From Sphingomonadales bacterium (GTDB lineage Bacteria > Bacteroidota > Bacteroidia > Flavobacteriales_D > Crocinitomicaceae): DNA of 64,000 bases. Within the stretch, counting starts at the first letter, position 1; each line of letters opens with the position of its first letter. The notes below the pieces were generated by a model. The model was not told the origin of the DNA and did not search any database. It worked only from the letters and a program-made list of their open reading frames with translations. A program made the translations under genes and the position numbers. The stretch is taken from contig VHBC01000007.1 of NCBI GenBank assembly GCA_016872115.1, forward strand, positions 33,613-97,612, read 5' to 3'. Below are positions 17,716 through 27,815 of this stretch, in pieces.

Positions 17716-19962
17716 CTATTCTATGACGAGGTGCACTAAGCCGTGTTTCTCGATTTCGTCTCCAGCATTGGTAATGGTGCGCGCAATATAGAAATAGACG
17801 CCTTCTTCCATTTTGTCTCCTTTTTCATCGGTGCCATCCCATTGGAAAGCCGGATTATTGAATTCTCGAACGGTAATGCCCCAACGGTTCACGATAATAC
17901 ATTCAAAGGTGCTTAGTCCGCCATAGAATAGCATTTGGAAGTAGTCGTTATTGCCGTCGTTATTTGGTGTAAACACGTTCGGGAACTCGATGTCACAGAA
18001 GTAGAAATCTATGGTAGCGGTATCGGTGCTGGTTCCACACATGTTGGTTGCTGAAATAAGGTAGTTTCCAGGAGTGGTTACCTGAATTGTTGGGGTAGTG
18101 GCCCCCGTGCTCCAGGCATAACTTACGTTTTGTGGTTGCTGCACAGCTGCAAGTGTGGCTGTTTCGCCGATGCACAAAGTAGTGTCTATGATAGAGGTGT
18201 AGGGATCCGCTACGAATGTGAGGCTGAATGTTTCGTTGAAGTTACAAACGGTATCTTGTAAGTTAATAAGATAAATACCCGCGATGTCGGCAGTGATGAG
18301 GGGGTTTTGTCCACTGGCATTGCTGAAACTTACATTAGGAGAGTTGGCTGTCCAGTTGCTTCCGGTGTAGGAAAGAACGCCATAAACTTGTAGTTCTAAA
18401 TTACACAAGACGGTATCGGTCATAGGTGAAATTGGCGAAGGGATGCTGTCGACAACAATTTGAGTACTGTCTGCACAACCGATTTGATCGATTACAGTTA
18501 CCCAATACGAGCCAGAATTTAAGTTGTTAAATTGGCCACTGAGATCGGTTCCAACGAGTGTGGGCCCTTGGTGTAATACGAATACATAAGGACCAACACC
18601 AAGTGTTGCACTTGTTGTGATGCTACCATCTTGTAAACTACAAAATTCTAAAGTAGAAGTTGTTTGACCTAATAGAGGATTGGTAGATGGGTAAATGGTT
18701 GCGTTGGTTGAATCAAAACAACCATTGACATCTTCTACATATACTTGGTAGGTGCCAGGGACTAGGTTGTTAAACAATGGGCTCGCAGAGAAAGTATTGC
18801 CTCCATTTAAACTGTATTGATAGGCTGGTGTACCTCCTGTGACAGTAAGGTCAATGATGCCGTTGTCGAGCCCACAAGTGGTGGTGGTCAAAACCATGTC
18901 GGCAATGTTGACAGAATCTACTCCGAGTAGCGCTGCCTGAACGGTATCAGAACAGTTATTCTGATCGACGAGAATAATGGTGTAGTTGTTGATGCCAAGG
19001 CCTGTAAAAGTGCCACTATTTTGGAAAGTTAAACCGTTGTCGATGCTGTAGGTGTAGCCACCTGCGCCTCCGGATGAAGTGGCATCAAGTGTACCGTTGC
19101 TGCTACCGCAAGTTGGATTGTTTTCTGCAACGTTGTCGATTTGCGGATAAGAAATAGTGAGCGTGATGGTGTCGTAACAGGTATTGGTGCTATCGGTCAT
19201 CATGACAACGTAACTAGTGGTGCCGGTAGGTGACACAGGCGTTGGGTTGTTGCCGGTGTAGACACCTGTTGGGTAAGAGTAGTTGTCATGTAACCAAGTG
19301 ATTGTGTAACTCGGGACAGAAGCGGTAATGCTAATGTTGTCTAGGCCCCAGTGATCATAGGGTGCGCCTGATACCGCGAGTTGGGTCCAGCGGAATTTGG
19401 TGCTTGCGGTTTGTGCGGCTACCGGAATGGGTTCGCAGTAGTTGTTCCAAGAAGTCAGGTAGGCGTCGTAACCACCATTAGGACTCCAGTAGTTCATGGT
19501 GACCCATGTGGCACCGTTATCAATGGAATATTGGAGGTAAACACCTTCGTTAGCTAAATCCGGACCTTCGCATGGAGCTGGTTGTGCTTGGATAGCATAG
19601 CGCATCTCAAAACAAACACTTCCACCGGCTGAGACATCTAATGGAACGGTAGCCATGATGCGGGGTGCCACCGATTGATTTCCCATCCACATGAAGGCAG
19701 ACCCATCTAAGGAAGGGACACCACAAGTGTTGTTCGCAATAGTGACTACTTGAGAAAAATCCCAACCAACAGGTTGGCCATTGTTGAAGTTTTCTCCAAA
19801 TGCAAGTATGCTTGTGCCTGATCCGTTTACGCTTAGAATTGTAGAACCATTACACGGAACGATGGTATTTTGGGCAATGGCTTGAACAGTACATTGTGCT
19901 TGGCTTTTTTGAACAAAAACAAGCAGGCATGCCAAACTGGTGAGTAGGGTGATTTTTTTCAT
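17716..19962 (-). CDS. large T9SS cargo protein with type B sorting domain
   Basis: The 748-residue product begins MKKITLLTSLACLLVFVQ, a signal peptide. Residues about 50-230 resemble a reelin-like repeat (ENFNNGQPVGWD, a DHWGLDNISI motif). Several SprB/PKD-like repeats of the form GGTPAYQYSLNGGNTF follow. The C-terminus is the gliding-associated type B sorting domain: FPNVFTPNNDGNNDYF, IVNRWGITV, WDGTDEKGDKMEEGVYFY. It should be exported by Sec, moved across the outer membrane by the T9SS and kept at the surface, probably as an adhesin. The ATG at 19962 gives the best signal peptide. Confidence 0.85.
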   Translation of the reverse strand: MKKITLLTSLACLLVFVQKSQAQCTVQAIAQNTIVPCNGSTILSVNGSGTSILAFGENFNNGQPVGWDFSQVVTIANNTCGVPSLDGSAFMWMGNQSVAPRIMATVPLDVSAGGSVCFEMRYAIQAQPAPCEGPDLANEGVYLQYSIDNGATWVTMNYWSPNGGYDAYLTSWNNYCEPIPVAAQTASTKFRWTQLAVSGAPYDHWGLDNISITASVPSYTITWLHDNYSYPTGVYTGNNPTPVSPTGTTSYVVMMTDSTNTCYDTITLTISYPQIDNVAENNPTCGSSNGTLDATSSGGAGGYTYSIDNGLTFQNSGTFTGLGINNYTIILVDQNNCSDTVQAALLGVDSVNIADMVLTTTTCGLDNGIIDLTVTGGTPAYQYSLNGGNTFSASPLFNNLVPGTYQVYVEDVNGCFDSTNATIYPSTNPLLGQTTSTLEFCSLQDGSITTSATLGVGPYVFVLHQGPTLVGTDLSGQFNNLNSGSYWVTVIDQIGCADSTQIVVDSIPSPISPMTDTVLCNLELQVYGVLSYTGSNWTANSPNVSFSNASGQNPLITADIAGIYLINLQDTVCNFNETFSLTFVADPYTSIIDTTLCIGETATLAAVQQPQNVSYAWSTGATTPTIQVTTPGNYLISATNMCGTSTDTATIDFYFCDIEFPNVFTPNNDGNNDYFQMLFYGGLSTFECIIVNRWGITVREFNNPAFQWDGTDEKGDKMEEGVYFYIARTITNAGDEIEKHGLVHLVIE

Positions 19963-19987
19963 GAGGAAAGGACAAAAACGCAATGTG

Positions 19988-20389
19988 TTAATGCACAGTT
20001 ACGTTGTGAATATTGAAGTCAGACAGTTGGGTTTTAGTGAGGTGCGCAGGCATGTGGTCAAAAATAGTAAGACCCATGTTGTTGCGATCTAAACAAACAC
20101 CTGTTAGGGTTTGCTGTGGTTGTAAAATTTGGGTATAAAGGTATTCTTCATGGCCGCAAGTAGCACAATTCCCATCGTAATAAAGTTCAAAACTGTAAGA
20201 AACGGTTTTGACTTCGTTGGTGGTGTTGGTGATCGTAAGTGCGATAAGATCTGCTTGGTATCCTTCGGCAGGAACATCGCAGTGTAGTGGCGCGGTAGTG
20301 ATTTTAACACCAGCTTGATCAATTGATTTTTGGGCGAAAAGTGCGCTGCTTCCAAAAAGCAAACTAAATAATGTAATGCGTAGTTTCAT
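19988..20389 (-). CDS. small exported protein of unknown function
   Basis: The 133-residue product has a signal peptide (MKLRITLFSLLFGSSALFAQ) and a body of beta strands (ADLIALTITNTTNEVKTVSY) with paired Cys in DGNCATCGHE, which resembles an immunoglobulin-like fold. I recognise no family. It lies 25 bases upstream of the large T9SS cargo gene, so the two are probably cotranscribed. Confidence 0.65.
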   Translation of the reverse strand: MKLRITLFSLLFGSSALFAQKSIDQAGVKITTAPLHCDVPAEGYQADLIALTITNTTNEVKTVSYSFELYYDGNCATCGHEEYLYTQILQPQQTLTGVCLDRNNMGLTIFDHMPAHLTKTQLSDFNIHNVTVH

Positions 20390-20471
20390 ATAGAAAGTTT
20401 AGTTTTGTGTTCAGACGCTTGTTACCTAAAATTGGTTGCATCCCATGTAAAAATAATTCAAAATACTGAAA

Positions 20472-20924
20472 TTGAAAGAAATTGAACGCAAGTTTTTGGT
20501 TGCAAACGACGATTGGAAAAAGTCAAAGTGTATCGGTCAAAGAGAATTGAAGCAGGCTTACTTACTCCGGGAAGAGGACCGTTCTGTACGGATACGCATT
20601 ACCGACAACATGGCATTTTTCACCATCAAATTAGGTTCGGGTCTAACCCGTAGTGAATTCGAATACGAAATTCCGCAAGGTGAGGCAAATGAAATGATTG
20701 AAGAGGCAGGTTTGGCGTGTTTGCACAAAACTAGATATTACATTCAGCATGGATCCGATACTTGGGAGTTGGATGTTTTTCACGGTGCTTTAAAGGGCCT
20801 GTTGTTAGCAGAGCTCGAACTCGAGAATGAAGACCAAACTTTTGATTACCCGAGTTGGCTCGGTCAAGAAGTCACCTTTGATTCGGCTTACCTCAATGCA
20901 AATTTGATTGATCGCCTAATGTAA
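20472..20924 (+). CDS. CYTH domain (inorganic triphosphatase-like) protein
   Basis: The 150-residue product starts MKEIERKFLV, the defining EIERKFLV motif of the CYTH tunnel fold, and continues with RSVRIRI and FTIKLGSG strands and an ELELENE segment. CYTH proteins cleave tripolyphosphate or thiamine triphosphate using a divalent metal. The start codon is TTG at 20472; there is no ATG in a sensible place. Its stop abuts the convergent gene at 20925. Confidence 0.85.
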   Translation: MKEIERKFLVANDDWKKSKCIGQRELKQAYLLREEDRSVRIRITDNMAFFTIKLGSGLTRSEFEYEIPQGEANEMIEEAGLACLHKTRYYIQHGSDTWELDVFHGALKGLLLAELELENEDQTFDYPSWLGQEVTFDSAYLNANLIDRLM

Positions 20925-21251
20925 TTAAATAGTCTCTTTTAGGAGCGGTTCTTTAAGTAAATCGATGCAAGTGCAGCCTAACTCACATGCAAACCACGCT
21001 TCAAAATCCTCGATTTGAAAAGTTTCTGGCCAAAGCGCTTGCCCAAATCCAAGAGCGTCAAATTCTTGTTGGGCAATTTTTTTACTGTATTTTTTCAAGA
21101 CAACATCATCGTCCCAGAAATCTTCTTCAATGAGGTAAATCGTTGCTTCTGCATCTGCGTGCAGCAATAGATCAGAATTTTTTTCGGCAGCCCATGCTAC
21201 GAGCTTCTCTTTTGGTTTGACTTGGATAAATCCGCGGTTAACTAAATTCAT
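20925..21251 (-). CDS. small cytoplasmic protein of unknown function
   Basis: The 108-residue acidic product has no signal peptide. Notable segments are IYLIEEDFWDDDVVLKKY and WFACELGCTCIDLL. I recognise no family. It overlaps the upstream lipoprotein gene by 4 bases (ATGA), which argues that it is a real, coupled gene. Confidence 0.55.
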   Translation of the reverse strand: MNLVNRGFIQVKPKEKLVAWAAEKNSDLLLHADAEATIYLIEEDFWDDDVVLKKYSKKIAQQEFDALGFGQALWPETFQIEDFEAWFACELGCTCIDLLKEPLLKETI

Positions 21252-21883
21252 AGGACGAGCAGTTTGTTATTTGAATATTGAAACCATTTCGTTTTTTGCT
21301 TCGGCTTCATGCGTAATACATAATGAATGCTTGAGTTATCTGGCTTCCCTTCAAACCACTTCAGCCATTTTTGATAAGCGAGCGGTTGTTCTGAATGCAA
21401 AAAGAAAAGTTCATTTTTTGCAATAACATACAAACCATGCGTTGCGTGCAAGACATCGCCTGAGCCCAATTGTATACTTTGTTGCTTGAGACCAGCTTGA
21501 TCGAGCCAATTGTAAAAGGCCTCAAAACAAGCCGCCGAATCTGCAAAGGACCAACTTAAATATTGAAACTTTTGTGAAGTAGAATCAGTTAATAGCAGTC
21601 TTTTTTTAGCCGTGCTAAAACGATCTAAAAAATGTGTTTTCAACGTGGTGTCAAGCGTTATTTTAGCAATTCCTAGTTGGGCTGAGTCATTGGCATAATA
21701 GTTGTAAAAAGAGGCGAGTGTGTCTTTTTCAATGCTACTGCTTTTTTTTTGTGTGCGACTATTTGACTTAGGTCGTATGTCGTCAAGGTTTATTTTTTTT
21801 GTAGGCTCCGACGAATGACAACTCCACAAAAGCAGTGTAAACATCGAAAAAAGATAGCTCAGTAATTTTGTAAAAGTGCGCAT
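21248..21883 (-). CDS. putative lipoprotein of unknown function
   Basis: From the ATG at 21883 the product has 211 residues with a lipoprotein signal: MRTFTKLLSYLFSMFTLLLWSCHSSE, with Cys at the end of the lipobox LLWSC. A Ser/Lys-rich linker follows, then a folded domain of no recognised family. A longer reading upstream would overlap the divergent gene. The start diverges from the 21918 lipoprotein gene with 34 bases between. Confidence 0.7.
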   Translation of the reverse strand: MRTFTKLLSYLFSMFTLLLWSCHSSEPTKKINLDDIRPKSNSRTQKKSSSIEKDTLASFYNYYANDSAQLGIAKITLDTTLKTHFLDRFSTAKKRLLLTDSTSQKFQYLSWSFADSAACFEAFYNWLDQAGLKQQSIQLGSGDVLHATHGLYVIAKNELFFLHSEQPLAYQKWLKWFEGKPDNSSIHYVLRMKPKQKTKWFQYSNNKLLVL

Positions 21884-21892
21884 CTTTTTAAT

Positions 21893-21900
21893 TAATTTTG
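21893..21900 (+). promoter_or_regulatory. -7 promoter element of the 21918 lipoprotein gene
   Basis: TAATTTTG matches TAnnTTTG and lies 17 bases before the ATG at 21918. It could drive the lipoprotein, E1 and sulfatase-fold genes. Confidence 0.5.
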
Positions 21901-21917
21901 AAACAAATTTAACAAAC

Positions 21918-22466
21918 ATGAAACAACTCGCAATTTTAATAATGCTGTCGCTGGTCGCAGTCTCTTGCGGTACCAAAATACCATACACCACTGCCATTCG
22001 CGATGAATTCAGCCTCGATTCTGAAGAAAAGCTGCGTCAGGTTCAATTTTACACCTCACACACAATTATCCTCAATCAAGTAAACAAACAATCAAGCGAA
22101 CTCACTACCCAAAACGGCGCGCTTGTTTCTAGCTCTAGTTCTCAGTCTGAATCTGTAGTCATTCCTGCAGGTACGCGTTGTATTTTTGAAAGTTTTGGCG
22201 ATGCTGGTCAGCTCAATGTGCGCTTTGAAACCGGAGACCAACGTTACATCCCTTTTGTTACAAAAACCGATGGCGCCGCTGTTCGTCGATTCTATCTCGA
22301 TGCCGATTGGGCAGCATCAGGTGGTCCTCGCATTAAATATGGTGGCAACGAATTCAAAGTAGACCTTACACGCGGTGCACCTCGCGCAGTACACTTACTC
22401 ATTGTGAAGAAAAAATTAGAACGCACAAAGCGTAAAGAACGCGTAGTAAGAGGTATCAAAGTATAA
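21918..22466 (+). CDS. putative lipoprotein of unknown function
   Basis: The 182-residue product starts MKQLAILIMLSLVAVSCGTK, with the lipobox VAVSC. A beta-rich region follows (SVVIPAGTRCIFESFG, QLNVRFETGDQRYIPFV) and the C-terminus is basic (KKKLERTKRKERVVRGIKV). I recognise no family. It precedes the E1 gene by only 4 bases and is probably cotranscribed with it. Confidence 0.7.
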   Translation: MKQLAILIMLSLVAVSCGTKIPYTTAIRDEFSLDSEEKLRQVQFYTSHTIILNQVNKQSSELTTQNGALVSSSSSQSESVVIPAGTRCIFESFGDAGQLNVRFETGDQRYIPFVTKTDGAAVRRFYLDADWAASGGPRIKYGGNEFKVDLTRGAPRAVHLLIVKKKLERTKRKERVVRGIKV

Positions 22467-22470
22467 CTAC

Positions 22471-24465
22471 ATGCCCGATCAACACAACCCTGATTTCAAG
22501 CAATTCAATTTCAACGCCTCCGAACACCTCGAGATCTATAAAAAATTAATTCTCCCGCGCCTCATTGAGGAGAAAATGCTCATTTTGCTGCGTCAAGGTA
22601 AAATCAGTAAGTGGTTTTCCGGATGGGGGCAAGAGGCCGTTTCGGTGGGCTGTGCTTACGCTATGCAAACGCATGAGTACATTCTACCCATGCATCGCAA
22701 TTTAGGTGTCTTTACAACGCGTCAAATCCCGCTGCAGCGCTTGTTTGCCCAATTTCAAGGAAAAGCCGACGGCTATACCAAAGGCCGTGACCGCAGTTTT
22801 CATTTTGGTACCCAAGACCACAAATTGGTGGGTATGATTTCCCACCTTGGTCCGCAATTGGGTATCGCAGACGGCATTGCGCTCAGCTCAAAAATTCGTC
22901 AAGCCAAAGATACCACACTCGTATTTACCGGCGATGGCGGTGCTTCAGAAGGTGATTTTCACGAAGCACTCAATGTAGCCGCTGTTTGGCAATTGCCTGT
23001 CATCTTTGCCATTGAAAATAACCAATGGGGATTGAGTACACCATCTTCGGAGCAATTTCGGTGCAAGCAGTTTATCGATAAAGGCATTGGCTATGGCATG
23101 GAAGCCATTCAAGTCGACGGTAACAACATCTTAGCCGTGATTGACGCTGTTCGTCAAATTCGCACGCAAATTCAAGACAAACCACGCCCATTTATTCTAG
23201 AGCTCATGACTTTCCGCATGCGCGGTCATGAAGAAGCATCAGGGACTAAATATTATCCCGAAGGTCTCCAAGCTGAGTGGGAGCCCAAAGATCCGGTATC
23301 TACCTACGAGTCTTACTTACTCGAAGAAAAAATAGTAGATGAGCCAACCATTGAGCATATCAAACAACAGTCCAAAGAAGAAATTCAAAGTGCTTTTGAT
23401 GCGGCCAATGCGGCACCGAAAATCATTCCAGACTTACAACAAGAGTATTTAGATGTTTATGCGCCGCACACGCATCAAGCAATAGAACCCACTGACAACG
23501 GCCAGGAGTTGCGTTTTATAGACGCCATTCAAGATGGTTTGCGCAGCGCCATGCAAAAACACCCAGAGCTGGTGCTTATGGGTCAGGACATCGCCGAATA
23601 TGGCGGCGCCTTTAAGGTAACCGAAGGATTCGTTGAGCAATTCGGAAAAGACCGCGTGCGCAATACGCCGCTTTGCGAGTCGGCTATTGTTGGTGCAGGG
23701 TTGGGTCTTAGTATTGCCGGTATGAAAGCCATGGTTGAAATGCAATTTGCAGATTTTGTGAGTGTTGGTTTCAATCAAATTGTAAACAACCTTGCCAAAT
23801 TGCATTGGCGTTGGGGTCAAAATGCCGATGTTGTGGTGCGTATGCCCACAGGAGCAGGCACGGCAGCAGGGCCCTTCCATTCGCAAAGCAATGAGGCCTG
23901 GTTTGTCCATACGCCCGGATTAAAAGTCGTTTATCCGTCCAACCCATACGACGCCAAAGGTTTGTTGTTGTCATCTTTCGAGGACCCCAACCCAGTTTTG
24001 TTTTTCGAACATAAATTTTTGTACCGAAGCCTTAAAGGAAATGTTCCCTCGAGTTATTACAACGTGCCTATCGGAAAAGCTGCTGTTGCCAATGAAGGCC
24101 AGGACCTAACCATCATAACCTATGGCCTTGGAGTTCATTGGGCCTTAGAAGCTGCAGCCGAGCGCCCTAAAAATTCATTTGAAATCTTGGATTTGCGCAC
24201 GTTGTTGCCATTAGATATCGAAGCAATCATAGCTGCTGTTTCCAAAACCGGAAGAGTACTTGTACTTCACGAAGATACCCTAACTGCCGGAATCGGCGGT
24301 GAAATCGTAGCACTGATCAATGAGCATTGTTTTGCGCAACTAGATGCACCTGTGCTGCGCGTTGCATCTTTAGATACACCTGTGCCTTTTGCAGCAGATT
24401 TAGAAAAACAGTTTTTAGCTTCAAGTAGATTGCTTCAAACTATCGATCAAATATTGGCCTACTAG
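22471..24465 (+). CDS. 2-oxo-acid dehydrogenase E1, fused alpha and beta subunits
   Basis: This thiamine-diphosphate enzyme decarboxylates 2-oxo acids and passes the acyl group to the lipoyl E2 subunit. The 664-residue chain joins the E1 alpha half (about 1-330) to the E1 beta half (about 340-664). The TPP motif runs from GDGGASEG at 154 to ENN at 182-184. The beta half has the E (MGQDIAEYGGAFKVTEG) and FADF regions. Such fusions are typical of Bacteroidota and are usually assigned to branched-chain 2-oxo-acid dehydrogenase, though pyruvate cannot be excluded. E2 and E3 are not in the window. Confidence 0.93.
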   Translation: MPDQHNPDFKQFNFNASEHLEIYKKLILPRLIEEKMLILLRQGKISKWFSGWGQEAVSVGCAYAMQTHEYILPMHRNLGVFTTRQIPLQRLFAQFQGKADGYTKGRDRSFHFGTQDHKLVGMISHLGPQLGIADGIALSSKIRQAKDTTLVFTGDGGASEGDFHEALNVAAVWQLPVIFAIENNQWGLSTPSSEQFRCKQFIDKGIGYGMEAIQVDGNNILAVIDAVRQIRTQIQDKPRPFILELMTFRMRGHEEASGTKYYPEGLQAEWEPKDPVSTYESYLLEEKIVDEPTIEHIKQQSKEEIQSAFDAANAAPKIIPDLQQEYLDVYAPHTHQAIEPTDNGQELRFIDAIQDGLRSAMQKHPELVLMGQDIAEYGGAFKVTEGFVEQFGKDRVRNTPLCESAIVGAGLGLSIAGMKAMVEMQFADFVSVGFNQIVNNLAKLHWRWGQNADVVVRMPTGAGTAAGPFHSQSNEAWFVHTPGLKVVYPSNPYDAKGLLLSSFEDPNPVLFFEHKFLYRSLKGNVPSSYYNVPIGKAAVANEGQDLTIITYGLGVHWALEAAAERPKNSFEILDLRTLLPLDIEAIIAAVSKTGRVLVLHEDTLTAGIGGEIVALINEHCFAQLDAPVLRVASLDTPVPFAADLEKQFLASSRLLQTIDQILAY

Positions 24466-26306
24466 TGAGACAAAAGCCAATTTTACGCTTTTTTATCATA
24501 CTGCTGCTCGCCATGAGTCTGCTTCGGCTGGCCTTCGTTCTGGAGAATGCTAGTTTTTTCAAACAGATTCCTGTCTACCTTTTTTTCATAGGCGCATATT
24601 TTGATCTGGTCACGCTCGCCCTTTGCAGTTTGCCTTTACTGCTTTTAGTTATTCCGTTGAATAATTTATCTGGAAACGCTTTTCAAAAATTACGCACTAT
24701 TGCCACGAAAGCATACCTCTTTTTAGTTGCAATTTTTGTTTTGGCGCTCAATTGTTGGGACATCGCCTATTTTGCCTACACCCAAAAAAGATCCGGGTTT
24801 AGCTATTTTTTACATCTGTTAACCGGTACCGAAACAAGCTCTTTGGCGGGTGAGTTTTTACTTGAATTTTGGTATTTACCACTTTTATTCGTTTCGCTCA
24901 GTTTGATCTTTTGGAGAAGCTTACGAACAATTGCGCCTTTTAGGCAGAATATCCAACTAAAAGCAACAATATGGCCTATTCTTATCTACGTAATTTCTAT
25001 TATTGTATTAGCGAGAGGAGGAATTCAGCTAAGGCCAGTTGGTATTGTCGATGCTACTGCCCTTAGCAGCCTCGAGCAAGCGCCGATAGTGCTCAACACC
25101 GCCTTTACTGTCCTCAAGACAGCCAATGACCAACAACAAGCAAGTGTGCACTTTTTTAAAGATGAACAACTGCAACGGTATTTGCCTCAAAAAACTGCGG
25201 TTCAGATCGACCACTTGCCCAAGCATACCAATGTGGTCATTCTCATCCTAGAAAGTTTTGGAACCAATTATGTTGGGCCGAATAGCCCAAAATCATACAC
25301 GCCTTTTCTTGATTCAATTCTGAAAAGAAGTTTGTTTTTTGACTACGCAATTGCCAATGGTCGTACTTCTATGGATGCCGTTCCTGCCATTTTAGCCGGT
25401 ATGCCTTCATGGTTACCTGAATCATATATTTTATCGCCATACTGCAGCAATCAGATCAATAGTTTGCCGCAACTTTTAAAAAGACAAGGATACAAAACCT
25501 CTTTTTTTCATGGCGCCAAAGAAGGATCCATGGGTTTCAAGAGTTTTACCAAGGCAATCGGTGTTGATGCTTATTATGGTTTGGAATCATATCCCAATCA
25601 AAATCATTTTGATGGCAATTGGGGCGTTTGGGACCACCACATGCTTGCCTATTTTGGACGCAAACTCAGCAAGGTAAAGGAACCGTTTATGAGTGCCCTC
25701 TTTACGCTCAGTTCTCATCATCCTTATCAAATTCCATCTTCGTATCAATCCAAGGTCCAAAAAGGACCTGAGCCACTTTGTAAAACGATATCATACACTG
25801 ATAAATCAATTGAGGAGTTTTTTAAACGTTTTACCAATGAAAAATGGTTCCAAAATACACTTTTTGTCATCACCGCAGATCATGTAGGCCCAACGCGTCA
25901 GCAGCGTTTTCAAACTTTAGATTGGCGTTACCGCATTCCAATTGCTTTTTATCATCCTCAGCTTAAGGTCCCTAAACCCAAAAATGGCGTAGTCTTCCAA
26001 CAGATAGATATCCTGCCAACCATCCTAGATTTGCTTGGTTTAAAAAGACCGTCCTTCGCTTTGGGATCGTCGTGTTACGATGCGCAGCAAAGTCAAAAAA
26101 TGGTCTATGATAACGGCAATTTGCTGTCATTTATCTACAACGGCACCAATCTTGTGCCAATCGCTTGGACGCCCGGGGTACAAAGACAATACACCCCAGA
26201 ACAATACGCCATCAGTCAAAAGATTAAAGGCCTGTATCAGTATTATAACAATAGTTTGATTGCCAATAAGTCCAGTGACCAAACCATCAAGTTAAGCTTA
26301 CCATAG
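24465..26306 (+). CDS. LTA synthase/sulfatase-fold membrane enzyme
   Basis: The 613-residue product has about five N-terminal membrane helices and an extracytoplasmic alkaline-phosphatase-like domain. Metal and catalytic motifs are ILILESFGTNYVG, NGRTSMDAVPAILAG (likely Thr nucleophile), LSSHHPYQIP and FVITADHVGPT. In Gram-negatives such proteins transfer phosphoglycerol or phosphoethanolamine groups to glycans or lipids; the acceptor here is unknown. The start is GTG, sharing one base with the TAG stop of the E1 gene, so the two genes are likely coupled. Confidence 0.88.
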   Translation: MRQKPILRFFIILLLAMSLLRLAFVLENASFFKQIPVYLFFIGAYFDLVTLALCSLPLLLLVIPLNNLSGNAFQKLRTIATKAYLFLVAIFVLALNCWDIAYFAYTQKRSGFSYFLHLLTGTETSSLAGEFLLEFWYLPLLFVSLSLIFWRSLRTIAPFRQNIQLKATIWPILIYVISIIVLARGGIQLRPVGIVDATALSSLEQAPIVLNTAFTVLKTANDQQQASVHFFKDEQLQRYLPQKTAVQIDHLPKHTNVVILILESFGTNYVGPNSPKSYTPFLDSILKRSLFFDYAIANGRTSMDAVPAILAGMPSWLPESYILSPYCSNQINSLPQLLKRQGYKTSFFHGAKEGSMGFKSFTKAIGVDAYYGLESYPNQNHFDGNWGVWDHHMLAYFGRKLSKVKEPFMSALFTLSSHHPYQIPSSYQSKVQKGPEPLCKTISYTDKSIEEFFKRFTNEKWFQNTLFVITADHVGPTRQQRFQTLDWRYRIPIAFYHPQLKVPKPKNGVVFQQIDILPTILDLLGLKRPSFALGSSCYDAQQSQKMVYDNGNLLSFIYNGTNLVPIAWTPGVQRQYTPEQYAISQKIKGLYQYYNNSLIANKSSDQTIKLSLP

Positions 26307-26313
26307 ATTTCCT

Positions 26314-26321
26314 TATCTTTG
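26314..26321 (+). promoter_or_regulatory. -7 promoter element of proS
   Basis: TATCTTTG is an exact TAnnTTTG match, 21 bases before the proS ATG at 26343. No clear TTG lies at the -33 distance. Confidence 0.5.
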
Positions 26322-26342
26322 CGCTTTCAATTGAAAGCAGCT

Positions 26343-27815
26343 ATGGCCGAAAAAAAAGTAACCCGTCAAGAAGATTACGCAACCTGGTACAATGACCTCG
26401 TCTCTAAAGCAGACCTCGCCGAACACTCCGATGTGCGCGGCTGTATGGTCATTAAGCCTTATGGCTATGCGATTTGGGAAAATATGCGCGATGTCCTAGA
26501 CGCCAAGTTTAAAGAAACCGGGCACTCCAACGCTTATTTTCCATTGTTTATTCCCAAGAGTTATCTCAGTAAAGAAGCTGCGCATGTCGATGGTTTTGCC
26601 AAGGAATGTGCTGTGGTTACCCACTATCGCCTTAAGAATGCCGAAGATGGCAGCGGGGTTATCGTAGATCCGGAAGCCAAGTTACAAGAAGAATTAATCG
26701 TAAGACCAACTTCCGAAACCATCATTTGGAACTCTTACAAAAATTGGATTCAATCATATCGCGATTTGCCAATATTAATCAATCAATGGGCCAATGTGGT
26801 GCGTTGGGAAATGCGCACCCGTTTGTTTTTACGTACAGCTGAATTCCTTTGGCAAGAAGGACACACAGCGCACGCTACCAAAACAGAGGCCATCGCCGAA
26901 GCAGAACAAATGCTAGATGTCTATGCTGACTTCGCAGAAAACTACATGGCCATGCCTGTTCTTAAAGGGCGCAAGACAGCAAGCGAGCGTTTTGCAGGTG
27001 CCGAAGACACCCTCTGTATAGAAGCTTTAATGCAAGATGGTAAAGCTTTGCAGGCGGGAACCAGCCATTTTCTCGGTCAAAATTTTGCCAAGGCATTTGA
27101 AGTGAAATTCGCTGACAAAGAAGGCAAACTCGACTACGTATGGGCTACGTCATGGGGCGTTTCAACGCGTCTAATGGGCGCACTCATTATGACGCACTCC
27201 GACGATGAAGGTTTGGTTTTGCCACCAGCGCTTGCACCAGTTCAAGTTGTAGCTGTTCCCATTTACCGCAACGAAACCGAACGCGCCCAAATCGGTAGCA
27301 AGTTCCAAGAATTGGCTATAGAACTAAAAGCCAAAGGCATTCGTTTCAAATACGACGACGATGACAACCGCAGGCCGGGTTGGAAATTTGCTGAATACGA
27401 AAATAAAGGCGTTCCTGTCCGTTTGGCAATGGGTCCAAGAGACCTCGAAAACGGTAAAACAGAAGTTGCACGCCGTGATACTAAAACCAAAGAAACCCTT
27501 GATTTTTCAAATTTAGCCGCTAATATAGAAAGCTTATTGCAGGAAATTCAGCAAAATCTCTTGCAGCGCGCCAAAGACTTCCGTGCCGCAAACACCCACG
27601 TTGTCGATTCCTACACAGCGTTTAAGGTCGCCATTGAAAAAGGAGGGTTTTTCATGGCACATTGGGATGGCACAGCCGAAACCGAAGAACGCATCAAGCA
27701 AGAAACCAAAGCAACCATCCGTTGTATTCCTTTTAATCAGGATAGAGAACCGGGTCAATGCATGGTCACAGGTAAGCCATCAGCAGGAAGGGTGGTTTTT
27801 GCGAAGGCCTATTAA
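26343..27815 (+). CDS. proS: prolyl-tRNA synthetase, archaeal/eukaryotic type
   Basis: This class II enzyme charges tRNA-Pro. The 490-residue product lacks the editing insertion of the long bacterial form. It has class II motifs such as [37 protein letters not shown] (shown in part) and a C-terminal domain that ends in KAY, with the terminal tyrosine typical of this type. I chose the ATG at 26343, which gives [20 protein letters not shown]; an in-frame TTG eight codons earlier falls within the -7 box. Confidence 0.96.
   Translation: MAEKKVTRQEDYATWYNDLVSKADLAEHSDVRGCMVIKPYGYAIWENMRDVLDAKFKETGHSNAYFPLFIPKSYLSKEAAHVDGFAKECAVVTHYRLKNAEDGSGVIVDPEAKLQEELIVRPTSETIIWNSYKNWIQSYRDLPILINQWANVVRWEMRTRLFLRTAEFLWQEGHTAHATKTEAIAEAEQMLDVYADFAENYMAMPVLKGRKTASERFAGAEDTLCIEALMQDGKALQAGTSHFLGQNFAKAFEVKFADKEGKLDYVWATSWGVSTRLMGALIMTHSDDEGLVLPPALAPVQVVAVPIYRNETERAQIGSKFQELAIELKAKGIRFKYDDDDNRRPGWKFAEYENKGVPVRLAMGPRDLENGKTEVARRDTKTKETLDFSNLAANIESLLQEIQQNLLQRAKDFRAANTHVVDSYTAFKVAIEKGGFFMAHWDGTAETEERIKQETKATIRCIPFNQDREPGQCMVTGKPSAGRVVFAKAY

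Noticed and set aside
23449..23974. Antisense open frames within the E1 fusion gene
   Set aside because: No family features; they shadow a highly conserved enzyme.
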